DNA from: Cyanobacteriota bacterium
Lineage (GTDB): Bacteria; Cyanobacteriota; Cyanobacteriia; PCC-6307; Cyanobiaceae
Direction of reading: 5' to 3'
NCBI GenBank assembly: GCA_026389255.1
Contig: JAPLIF010000028.1
Location: 1 to 5,007 of the forward strand
Length of the DNA stretch: 5,007 bases
Shown piece by piece: positions 1-5,007 of the stretch (position 1 is the stretch's first letter; each line of letters starts with the position of its first letter). Position numbers and translations under genes: made by a program. Under the pieces are notes generated by a model, which was given only the letters and a program-made list of their open reading frames with translations, made no database searches and had not been told where the DNA came from.

Positions 1-48
1 GATCCAATCGGCCGGCTGGCCCGGTTGCAGGGGCCGGGCCCCTAAATT
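1..48 (+). other. Leader before the DUF2499 gene; possible tail of an upstream ORF
   Basis: No complete gene fits here. Frame 1 is open from the window edge for 14 codons (reading DPIGRLARLQGPGP) and stops with TAA at 43-45, four bases before the ATG at 49. It could be the C-terminus of an upstream plus-strand gene, but 14 codons are too few to recognise. Frame 2 is also open to the edge and stops with TGA at 50-52. Bases 30-42 form a GC-only inverted repeat, GGGGC/GCCCC with a 3-nt loop. No T-run follows it, so it is not a convincing terminator. I see no clear promoter and no Shine-Dalgarno sequence. Confidence 0.25.
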
Positions 49-399
49 ATGAATCCTTGCCCGTGGCCGATGCATGCCCTGTCCCTGGGCACCTGGTGGA
101 TCCACGTCACCTCGGTGCTGGAGTGGATCCTGGCGATCATCGCCGTCGAGTCCTTCGGCCGCAGCCGCCAGGAACCGGGCTGGCGCTGGCTAGCGCTGGC
201 CATGGTGCCCGCCCTGGCCAGCGCCATGGCGGCCTGCACCTGGCATCTCTTTGACAACAGCAATGCCCTTAAGGGGCTGGTGGTTTTTCAGGCCGGCCTG
301 ACGGCCCTGGGCAACCTGGCCCTGGCCGGGGCCGCCTTCAACCTGCTGCGCCTGCAACGGCGTCCAACGGCCAGCGCAATCTCCAGCGATGCCCCCTGA
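49..399 (+). CDS. DUF2499 (Ycf49-like) small integral membrane protein
   Basis: This is a 116-residue protein that I recognise as the DUF2499/Ycf49-like family of cyanobacteria and plastid-bearing eukaryotes. Its biochemical role is not established. Three hydrophobic segments are visible, at about residues 11-33, 47-63 and 77-100, so it is probably a three-helix membrane protein. Family-like motifs are ALSLGTWWIHVTSVLEW (10-26), CTWHLFDN (63-70) and the QAGLTALGN stretch (81-89). A short basic tail (RLQRR, 101-105) follows the last helix. The longest ATG start is used. The ATG at 70 (residue 8) is at least as plausible, because family similarity begins there and residues 1-7 (MNPCPWP) look unlike it. 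Neither start has a Shine-Dalgarno sequence. The 3' end overlaps the next gene by 11 nt, so it probably shares an operon with DUF3593 and psaK. The family call is firm; the exact start is uncertain. Confidence 0.85.
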   Translation: MNPCPWPMHALSLGTWWIHVTSVLEWILAIIAVESFGRSRQEPGWRWLALAMVPALASAMAACTWHLFDNSNALKGLVVFQAGLTALGNLALAGAAFNLLRLQRRPTASAISSDAP

Positions 400-775
400 A
401 ATTCCCCGCCTGCTCACCTGGCTGGAGACCGTGGATCCGGCTCCCTTTTTTGTGCTGTCCCTGCTGCCCTATCTCGCCTTTCTCTACTGGGCGGCCAAGG
501 TGCGGGGCTTTCCCAGGCTGGCGCTCCAGGGCTTCCGCATGACCCTGGTCTTCGTGGCCGTCACCATCGCCGCGGCCATCGTGGCCCAGGTGCGCTACGG
601 CAAGCTGCTGGCCGATGTCGATGGCCTGCACGGGGGGGCGGAGGCGTTCCTGACCCTCAGCAATCTGCTGGTGGTGATGGGCTTTGTGCAGTGGCGCCCT
701 GGTGAACAAGTCTTACGGCCTGGCCCCCAGGGCCCGCGCCCCCCGGAGGATGGGGTGTCGGCTTCTGAATCATGA
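389..775 (+). CDS. DUF3593 small membrane protein
   Basis: This is a 128-residue protein of the DUF3593 family, which occurs in cyanobacteria and chloroplast-containing eukaryotes and has no assigned function. The core, about residues 16-100, carries the family-like stretches FFVLSLLPYLAFLYW (20-34), FPRLALQGFRMTLVFVAVT (41-59) and the highly characteristic DVDGLHGGAEAFLTLSNLL (76-94). Hydrophobic segments at about 20-35, 51-66 and 87-100 suggest two or three membrane helices. The ATG at 389 lies inside the DUF2499 gene (11-nt overlap) with no Shine-Dalgarno sequence, which points to translational coupling. From residue 102 on, the tail is rich in Pro, Gly and Arg (PGPQGPRPPEDGVSASES) and does not look like the family core. 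The TGA stop overlaps the psaK ATG as ATGA. A role near photosystem I is an inference from context only. Confidence 0.85.
   Translation: MPPEIPRLLTWLETVDPAPFFVLSLLPYLAFLYWAAKVRGFPRLALQGFRMTLVFVAVTIAAAIVAQVRYGKLLADVDGLHGGAEAFLTLSNLLVVMGFVQWRPGEQVLRPGPQGPRPPEDGVSASES
745..750 (+). promoter_or_regulatory. Shine-Dalgarno-like GGAGGA upstream of psaK, at non-standard spacing
   Basis: GGAGGA is a strong match to the anti-Shine-Dalgarno sequence and lies inside the last codons of the DUF3593 gene. It sits 21 nt before the psaK ATG at 772, well beyond the usual 5-10 nt. It overlaps an ATG at 750, but that frame encodes nothing recognisable. It may help hold terminating ribosomes near the psaK start, or it may be chance in GC-rich sequence. 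Confidence 0.25.
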
Positions 776-1029
776 TCACCCCCCTTCTGGCCCTGGCTCC
801 CGCCACCATCTCCTGGTCCCCCAAGGTGGCCCTGGTGATGATCGTTGCCAACATCATCGCCATTGCCATCGGTAAGGCCACCATCAAGCAGCCCAACGTG
901 GGCCTGCAACTGCCCAGCTCCTCCCTGTTCGGAGGCCTCAGCCACGGCGCCATGCTCGGCACCATCAGCCTGGGTCACATCCTGGGCATGGGCGCCATCC
1001 AGGGCCTGGCCTCCCGCGGCGTGCTCTGA
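772..1029 (+). CDS. psaK: Photosystem I reaction centre subunit PsaK
   Basis: PsaK is a peripheral thylakoid-membrane subunit of photosystem I. It binds antenna chlorophyll and carotenoid near PsaA and is known in cyanobacteria for a part in coupling phycobilisomes to PSI under changing light. The 85-residue product has the usual length and two helices, at about residues 17-36 and 56-80. Recognisable family stretches are APATISWSPKVALVMI (9-24), AIGKATIKQPNVG (32-44) and the C-terminal GTISLGHILGMGAIQGLASRGVL (63-85), which includes the Gly-His pair (G68-H69) of the PsaG/PsaK signature. The ATG at 772 is well fixed: an in-frame TGA lies two codons upstream (766-768) and homology starts within a few residues. 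The ATG overlaps the DUF3593 stop by 4 nt (ATGA). It is the last gene of the cluster, with a hairpin at its stop codon and a terminator just behind. Confidence 0.96.
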   Translation: MITPLLALAPATISWSPKVALVMIVANIIAIAIGKATIKQPNVGLQLPSSSLFGGLSHGAMLGTISLGHILGMGAIQGLASRGVL

Positions 1030-1038
1030 ACGCCGCGG
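1014..1038 (+). repeat. Perfect 9-bp inverted repeat enclosing the psaK stop codon
   Basis: CCGCGGCGT at 1014-1022 is exactly complementary to ACGCCGCGG at 1030-1038. The 7-nt loop GCTCTGA (1023-1029) contains the last Leu codon and the TGA stop of psaK. Eight of the nine pairs are G-C, so the RNA hairpin should be very stable. No T-run follows directly; the real terminator begins a few bases later. It may protect the psaK mRNA 3' end or influence termination. Its function is inferred. Confidence 0.7.
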
Positions 1039-1044
1039 CCATCG

Positions 1045-1080
1045 CAAAAAAGCCATGCCCTTGGGCCCGGCTTTTTTTTG
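1045..1080. terminator. Bidirectional intrinsic terminator between psaK and dxs
   Basis: AAAAAAGCC (1046-1054) pairs with GGCTTTTTT (1069-1077). Inside it, after a 2x2 internal loop, GCC (1057-1059) pairs with GGC (1064-1066) around the loop CTTG. On the plus strand the stem ends in eight Ts (1072-1079), a good intrinsic terminator for psaK, whose stop is 15 nt upstream. On the minus strand the six As (1046-1051) read as a T-run, so the same element can end dxs transcription, whose stop codon lies about 70 nt away. The rest of the gap, 1081-1147, shows no gene or further clear structure. Confidence 0.88.
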
Positions 1081-1147
1081 CGGCTCTGCCTACCTTTCTT
1101 TGTGGTTTTACCTACCCCCACTAGGCATGGTCCAAGGGGTGCAGACC

Positions 1148-3076
1148 TCAAGCCATCAACGGCTGACGACCCGCCACGCGATCTGCTTCTAGGGGCACCC
1201 CGAAGCGCTCCAGAATGCGATGGGCCATCTGGGTAGGAGTCAACCCCAGGCTCTGCTTGCTTTCGTCGGGACTGGCATGGTCGACGAGCACATCGGGGAT
1301 GCCGATGCGGAAAATCGGCACCAGCACTTCGGCGTCGCTGCAGGCCTCCACAACGGCGGCGCCAAAGCCACCGGCTAGGGAGCCCTCCTCCATGGTGACA
1401 ACGCGACCGATGCGGCGGGCTAAGGGCAGGATCAGGTCCGTATCCAAAGGACGCACGAAACGGGCATTGACCACCGTGGCCCGCACTCCCTTTTCCTGCA
1501 GCAGGCCGGCCGTGGCCATCGCCGGCGCCACCATCGAGCCATAGGCCACGATCAGCAGGTCATCGCCATTGGTGAGGAGTTCGGCGCGGCCGATCTCCAG
1601 GGGTTGCCAACCCTCTTCCATCAGGGGAACACCCTCGCCTTCGCCCCGGGGAAAACGGATCGCGCAAGGACCGTCGTGGGCGATGGACGTGACCAGCATG
1701 CGCTGCAATTCGGCCTCGTCCTTGGGGGCCATCACGGTGAAGTTGGGCACCGCCCGCAGATAGCTGATGTCGTACTGGCCCTGATGGGTGGGTCCATCGG
1801 CGCCGACGATGCCGGCCCGATCCAGCACGAAGATGACCGGCAACTTCTGGATGCCGACATCGTGGATCAGCTGGTCGTAGGCCCGCTGCAGAAAGGTGCT
1901 GTAAATGGCCACCACCGGCCGCAGACCCTCGCAGGCCATGCCGGCGGCCATCGTCACAGCGTGCTGTTCGGCGATGCCCACATCGAAGTATTGATTTGGC
2001 AGGGCCTTTTCCAGCAGGTCCAGGCCTGTGCCCGTCGCCATGGCCGCCGTGATACCAACCACCAGGGGATTGTGTTCACAAATCTTCACCAGGGTCTGGC
2101 CAAAGACCTTGCTGTAGCTAGCCGGCTTCGGCTTGGTGGAGGGGTAGGCCTTGCCCGAGGCCAGGTCGAAGGCGGACTGGGCGTGGTAGCCGACCTGGTC
2201 CGCTTCGGCATAGGGATATCCCTTGCCCTTGGTGGTGGCCACATGCACCAAAACCGGCCCATCCACCCGGTGGGCGGCCTGGAAGGTGCGCACCATCTCG
2301 GCGATGTCATGGCCATCCACCGGGCCCACATAGGTGAAGCCCAATTCTTCGAAGACCGCACCCACCTTGGGCACGGCCAGACGGCGCATGCTCTCCTTGA
2401 GGTTGCGCAACTCGGCGGGCAACTCGCCGTGCAAGAAGGGCAGGTGGCGAATCGCCTCCTCCGCGTTGCCGGAAAGGAACTGCACCGGCTTGCTCAACCG
2501 CATGCGATTGAGGTGGGTGGACAAGGCTCCCACCGGCGCGGAGATCGACATGTCGTTGTCGTTGAGGACGACAAGCATGCGGGTGTTGGGCAGGTGGCCG
2601 GCATGGTTGATGGCTTCGAGAGCCATGCCCCCGGTGAGGGCGCCGTCACCGATTACGGCCACACAACGGAAGGATTCACCGCGCCGATCCCGGGCCAAGG
2701 CCATGCCCAGGGCCGCCGAAATGCTGGTGGAGGCATGGCCTGCACCGAAATGGTCGAAGGGACTTTCACTGCGCTTGAGGTAGCCGGCCACCCCGCCCTT
2801 CTGGCGCAGGGTATGGAAATTGCTATAGCGACCGGTCAGTAATTTATGGGGGTAGGCCTGGTGTCCCACATCCCACACGATCCGGTCTTCATCAAGGTTC
2901 AGGGTCTGATACAGGGCCAGGGTCAGCTCCACCACACCCAGGCCGGGTCCCAGATGGCCCCCGCTGGTGGAAACCACCTCCAGATGTTTCTCCCGGATCT
3001 GGACAGCGAGTCGCTCAAGTTCTGCGGTGCTAAGGCCCTGCAGCTGATTGGGATGGCTCAGCTCGCTGAGGTGCAT
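1148..3076 (-). CDS. dxs: 1-deoxy-D-xylulose-5-phosphate synthase
   Basis: Dxs is a cytosolic thiamine-diphosphate enzyme that condenses pyruvate with glyceraldehyde 3-phosphate to DXP, with CO2 release. This is the first step of the MEP pathway to isoprenoids and a branch to thiamine and pyridoxal. The 642-residue length is typical. The N-terminal ThDP domain carries [10 protein letters not shown] with catalytic-type H41, [11 protein letters not shown] (68-78), and the Mg/ThDP motif GDGALTGG (143-150) to LNDN (171-174), with D144 and N174 as likely metal ligands. The pyrimidine-binding domain, about 318-480, holds GIAEQHAVT with catalytic E370 and [18 protein letters not shown] from 419. A transketolase C-terminal domain spans about 492-620. 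The start [12 protein letters not shown] matches cyanobacterial Dxs. An upstream in-frame TTG at 3139 would add 21 non-conserved residues and was rejected. No Shine-Dalgarno sequence is visible. It is convergent with psaK, divergent from ilvA, and intact. Confidence 0.97.
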   Translation of the reverse strand: MHLSELSHPNQLQGLSTAELERLAVQIREKHLEVVSTSGGHLGPGLGVVELTLALYQTLNLDEDRIVWDVGHQAYPHKLLTGRYSNFHTLRQKGGVAGYLKRSESPFDHFGAGHASTSISAALGMALARDRRGESFRCVAVIGDGALTGGMALEAINHAGHLPNTRMLVVLNDNDMSISAPVGALSTHLNRMRLSKPVQFLSGNAEEAIRHLPFLHGELPAELRNLKESMRRLAVPKVGAVFEELGFTYVGPVDGHDIAEMVRTFQAAHRVDGPVLVHVATTKGKGYPYAEADQVGYHAQSAFDLASGKAYPSTKPKPASYSKVFGQTLVKICEHNPLVVGITAAMATGTGLDLLEKALPNQYFDVGIAEQHAVTMAAGMACEGLRPVVAIYSTFLQRAYDQLIHDVGIQKLPVIFVLDRAGIVGADGPTHQGQYDISYLRAVPNFTVMAPKDEAELQRMLVTSIAHDGPCAIRFPRGEGEGVPLMEEGWQPLEIGRAELLTNGDDLLIVAYGSMVAPAMATAGLLQEKGVRATVVNARFVRPLDTDLILPLARRIGRVVTMEEGSLAGGFGAAVVEACSDAEVLVPIFRIGIPDVLVDHASPDESKQSLGLTPTQMAHRILERFGVPLEADRVAGRQPLMA

Positions 3077-3198
3077 GCGGCCACAGACAGGAGCAACCAA
3101 TCTACGCCCGCCAACGAGGCACGGGGCCTTCCCTGTCAAGGGGGTTCCCGGCTTGTCACACTGGAACCCCCAGTCCGGCCCTTTGCCCCCCCAGCGGC
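3077..3198. promoter_or_regulatory. Divergent dxs/ilvA intergenic control region
   Basis: These 122 bp separate the dxs ATG (minus strand) from the ilvA GTG (plus strand), so both promoters should lie here or extend into the coding regions. On the minus strand a perfect TTGACA occurs at 3139-3134, and a TAGATT that could serve as a -10 lies at 3104-3099. The spacing between them is 29 nt, too long for a standard promoter. On the plus strand TTGTCA lies at 3153-3158 with no good -10 box at 16-18 nt. TGTCA occurs twice, at 3134 and 3154, exactly 20 bp apart. No promoter can be assigned with confidence. Confidence 0.4.
3140..3171. repeat. Perfect 9-bp inverted repeat in the dxs/ilvA intergenic region
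   Basis: GGGGGTTCC (3140-3148) is the exact reverse complement of GGAACCCCC (3163-3171), with a 14-nt spacer. The arms directly abut the minus-strand TTGACA (3139-3134), and the right arm ends 27 nt before the ilvA start codon. It could be an operator for a dimeric regulator, or an RNA hairpin if either transcript covers it. No known cyanobacterial operator was recognised; in particular it is not an NtcA-type GTA-N8-TAC site. Confidence 0.55.
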
Positions 3199-4782
3199 GT
3201 GTCCGAAGACCCCACCTACCTGCAGCGCATCCTGCGCGCCCGGGTCTACGACGTCGCGATTGAATCGCCCCTCGATCCGGCCCCCAACCTCTCGGCCCGG
3301 CTCGGCAACCGGGTCCTGCTCAAACGGGAAGACCTCCAGCCCGTCTTCAGCTTCAAGCTGCGGGGGGCCTTCAACAAAATGGTTGGCCTCAGCCGTCAAG
3401 AGTTGGATCGGGGCGTCATCGCCGCCAGCGCCGGCAACCATGCCCAGGGGGTCGCCTTGGCGGCCCAGCGGCTGGGCTGTCAGGCGGTGATCGTGATGCC
3501 CGTGACCACCCCTGGCGTCAAGGTGCGCTCGGTGGCGGCCCGCGGTGCCGAGGTCGTGCTGCACGGAGACACCTACGACGAAGCTTGCCAGGAGGCCCAT
3601 CGGCTCCAGATCAAGCGGGGGCTCTGCTTCATCCATCCCTTCGACGATCCGGAAGTGATCGCCGGCCAGGGCACCATCGCCATTGAGATCCTGCGCCAGT
3701 GTTCGGAGCCGCCGGATGTCATCTATGTGGCCGTCGGCGGTGGTGGACTGATCGCCGGCATCGGCGCCTATGTCAAAAGCCTCTGGCCCCAGGTGCAGCT
3801 GGTCGGTGTTGAACCCGTTGATGCCGATGCCATGACCCGTTCCCTGGCCTGCGGCGAGCGGGTGCGTCTTGAGCAGGTGGGCCTGTTCGCCGACGGCGTT
3901 GCTGTCAAGCAGGTGGGCGCACACACCTTTCCCCTGGCCCAGCTCTACGTGGACCGCATGGTGACTGTGGACACCGACGCCATCTGTGCGGCCATCAAGG
4001 ACGTCTTCGAGGACACCCGCTCGATCCTCGAGCCCGCCGGCGCCCTGGCCGTGGCCGGCATGAAGGCCGATGTCCAGGCCCGGGGCCTCCGGGATCGCAC
4101 CTTGGTGGCCGTGGCCTGCGGGGCCAACATGAATTTCGAGCGCCTGCTGTTCGTCGCCGAACGGGCCGAAATCGGCGAACAGCGGGAGGCCTTCCTGGCG
4201 GTGAACATTCCCGAACAGCCGGGCAGCCTGCGGCGCTTCTGCAGCCTGCTGGGCGGCCACAACCTCACCGAATTCAGCTACCGACTCGCCGATCCCCGGG
4301 TGGCCCATATTTTTGTGGGGGTGCAAAGCCGCGACCCCGGCGACACCCGGCAGTTGATCGCCGATTTGGAGGGAGGCGGCTTCGGCTGCCTGGACCTCAC
4401 CGGCAATGAGCTGGCCAAACTGCACCTTTGCCACATGGTGGGGGGCCGCCTGGGCGCCGCAGCCAGCCAGGCGACGGGGGTGGGCCAGGAACGCCTTTAC
4501 CGCTTTGAATTTCCGGAAAGGCCGGGGGCCTTGATGGCCTTTGTCTCCGCCCTGCATCCCAACTGGAACATCAGCATCTTCCACTACCGCAACCACGGCG
4601 CCGATGTTGGCAGCATCGTCGTCGGAGTCCAGGTTCCCCCGGCTGAAACCAGCGACTGGGAGCACTTCGTCGCCCAACTGCCCTATCAGCACTGGGAAGA
4701 GACCGACAATCCTGCCTACCGCCTGTTTCTCGGCCAACAGGACAGCCTGCCGGAACCGGCGATCGCGGCCCTGGCCCCCTGA
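3199..4782 (+). CDS. ilvA: Threonine ammonia-lyase (threonine dehydratase), biosynthetic type
   Basis: IlvA is a cytosolic PLP enzyme that deaminates threonine to 2-oxobutyrate, the committed step of isoleucine synthesis. The 527-residue product is of normal length for the biosynthetic, isoleucine-regulated form. The catalytic domain, about 1-325, has [16 protein letters not shown] with the PLP-binding lysine K53, the substrate loop SAGNHAQG (77-84) and the glycine-rich phosphate-binding loop VGGGGL (179-184). Two ACT-like regulatory repeats follow, about 329-410 ([13 protein letters not shown]) and 432-515 ([13 protein letters not shown]). These are the known sites for isoleucine and valine control in this family, so allosteric feedback is expected. 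The start is GTG at 3199, which gives [22 protein letters not shown]; no in-frame ATG lies between it and the intergenic region. It has no Shine-Dalgarno sequence and a C-rich leader. It is divergent from dxs and is followed after 41 nt by scpB without a terminator. Confidence 0.96.
   Translation: MSEDPTYLQRILRARVYDVAIESPLDPAPNLSARLGNRVLLKREDLQPVFSFKLRGAFNKMVGLSRQELDRGVIAASAGNHAQGVALAAQRLGCQAVIVMPVTTPGVKVRSVAARGAEVVLHGDTYDEACQEAHRLQIKRGLCFIHPFDDPEVIAGQGTIAIEILRQCSEPPDVIYVAVGGGGLIAGIGAYVKSLWPQVQLVGVEPVDADAMTRSLACGERVRLEQVGLFADGVAVKQVGAHTFPLAQLYVDRMVTVDTDAICAAIKDVFEDTRSILEPAGALAVAGMKADVQARGLRDRTLVAVACGANMNFERLLFVAERAEIGEQREAFLAVNIPEQPGSLRRFCSLLGGHNLTEFSYRLADPRVAHIFVGVQSRDPGDTRQLIADLEGGGFGCLDLTGNELAKLHLCHMVGGRLGAAASQATGVGQERLYRFEFPERPGALMAFVSALHPNWNISIFHYRNHGADVGSIVVGVQVPPAETSDWEHFVAQLPYQHWEETDNPAYRLFLGQQDSLPEPAIAALAP
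4759..4766. repeat. HIP1 octamer GCGATCGC
   Basis: The palindrome GCGATCGC lies in the last codons of ilvA. It matches the highly iterated palindrome HIP1 of many cyanobacterial genomes. I found only this copy in the window, so it is weak support for the taxonomic assignment and no sign of local function. Confidence 0.6.
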
Positions 4783-4814
4783 GGCCTGCGATAACTTGAA
4801 AGCAGTAAGAAGCT

Positions 4815-4818
4815 GGAG
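4815..4818 (+). promoter_or_regulatory. Shine-Dalgarno sequence of scpB
   Basis: GGAG at 4815-4818 is followed by five bases and the ATG at 4824, normal spacing for a ribosome binding site. An in-frame TAA at 4806-4808 excludes any start further upstream, so this site and the ATG fix the scpB start. Confidence 0.6.
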
Positions 4819-4823
4819 TTCGG

Positions 4824-5007
4824 ATGTCCAGCGGATCCAACCCCCAAGAGGTCGGCCCGATCGTGCCCCTGGCCCCAAGCCATGGCCTATCCCTACCGGC
4901 CAGGCTTGAAGCCATTCTCTATCTGAAAGGCCGTCCCCTCAGCCTGGCGGAACTGGCGGACATCGCCGGCATCGACCGCTCCGAAGCGGAACTTGCCCTG
5001 ATCACCT
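4824..5007 (+). CDS. scpB: Segregation and condensation protein B (5' part, cut by window end)
   Basis: Only the first 61 codons are present; the gene runs off the right edge. ScpB is the kleisin-associated winged-helix protein that, with ScpA and SMC, forms the bacterial condensin complex for chromosome compaction and segregation. After a variable, Pro-containing N-terminus (1-22), residues 23-61 read SLPARLEAILYLKGRPLSLAELADIAGIDRSEAELALIT, the pattern of the first winged-helix domain of ScpB (LEAILYLKG, PLSLAELA). The start is decided by the GGAG site and the upstream in-frame TAA. The gene lies 41 nt behind ilvA in the same direction with no terminator between, so read-through from ilvA is likely. 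The identification rests on this short N-terminal stretch; a different winged-helix protein is possible but less likely. Confidence 0.85.
   Translation, partial: MSSGSNPQEVGPIVPLAPSHGLSLPARLEAILYLKGRPLSLAELADIAGIDRSEAELALIT

Noticed and set aside
30..42. GC-rich hairpin GGGGC/GCCCC as a terminator for an upstream gene.
   Set aside because: The stem has only 5 bp with a 3-nt loop, and an AT-mixed stretch rather than a T-run follows.
684..875. Third-frame open frame across the DUF3593/psaK junction, including an ATG at 750 right at GGAGGA.
   Set aside because: Its product matches nothing recognisable and it overlaps well-supported psaK. A possible ancient frameshift in the DUF3593 tail cannot be shown from this sequence alone.
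1604..2842. A 412-codon open frame on the plus strand inside dxs.
   Set aside because: It is a reverse-strand shadow of dxs. The product is rich in Gly and His, has no domain, and dxs motifs are intact throughout the same DNA.
3077..3139. N-terminal extension of Dxs by 21 residues from a TTG at 3139.
   Set aside because: The residues [21 protein letters not shown] are unlike cyanobacterial Dxs, which starts at MHLSEL, and the TTG is part of a TTGACA promoter-like box.
3099..3139. A complete dxs promoter made of TTGACA (3139-3134) and TAGATT (3104-3099).
   Set aside because: The 29-nt spacing is far from the 16-18 nt needed, and no better -10 box lies at the right distance from TTGACA.
3136..4878. 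A 580-codon open frame on the minus strand across ilvA.
   Set aside because: It lies antisense to an ilvA with every expected motif, and its translation is low-complexity Gly, His, Ala and Asp-rich sequence without a recognisable domain. Long antisense frames are common in GC-rich genes.

Overview
The window is a GC-rich stretch of a cyanobacterial chromosome. The best guess is a Synechococcus/Cyanobium-type picocyanobacterium. This rests on a psaK gene for photosystem I, two small membrane-protein families typical of oxygenic phototrophs (DUF2499/Ycf49-like and DUF3593), a cyanobacterial-type Dxs N-terminus ([12 protein letters not shown]), one HIP1 octamer (GCGATCGC) and high GC throughout. 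No database search was possible, so family names come from recognising the protein sequences.

Layout, left to right. Bases 1-48 are a GC-rich leader with a small hairpin and possibly the last codons of an upstream gene. Bases 49-1029 hold a tight plus-strand cluster: a DUF2499 gene, a DUF3593 gene overlapping it by 11 nt, and psaK, whose ATG overlaps the previous stop codon (ATGA). The end of psaK is wrapped in a perfect 9-bp hairpin. An intrinsic terminator with U-tracts on both strands follows and separates psaK from the convergent dxs gene (1148-3076, minus strand). A 122-bp divergent intergenic region (3077-3198) holds a perfect 9-bp inverted repeat and separates dxs from ilvA (3199-4782, plus strand, GTG start). 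After 41 nt without a terminator, the 5' part of scpB begins at 4824 and runs off the window.

Functionally, the left cluster is photosynthesis and thylakoid related. PsaK is a peripheral two-helix photosystem I subunit, and the translational linkage of DUF2499 and DUF3593 to it suggests a related membrane role. Dxs makes 1-deoxy-D-xylulose 5-phosphate, the entry to the MEP isoprenoid pathway (carotenoids, phytol, quinones). IlvA starts isoleucine synthesis from threonine. ScpB is part of the SMC-ScpAB chromosome condensation complex. All complete genes look intact.

No mobile element, CRISPR array, tRNA or rRNA was seen, and I do not see an undescribed multi-gene system. The most interesting items are the DUF2499-DUF3593-psaK coupling, the hairpin enclosing the psaK stop codon, and the inverted repeat between dxs and ilvA.
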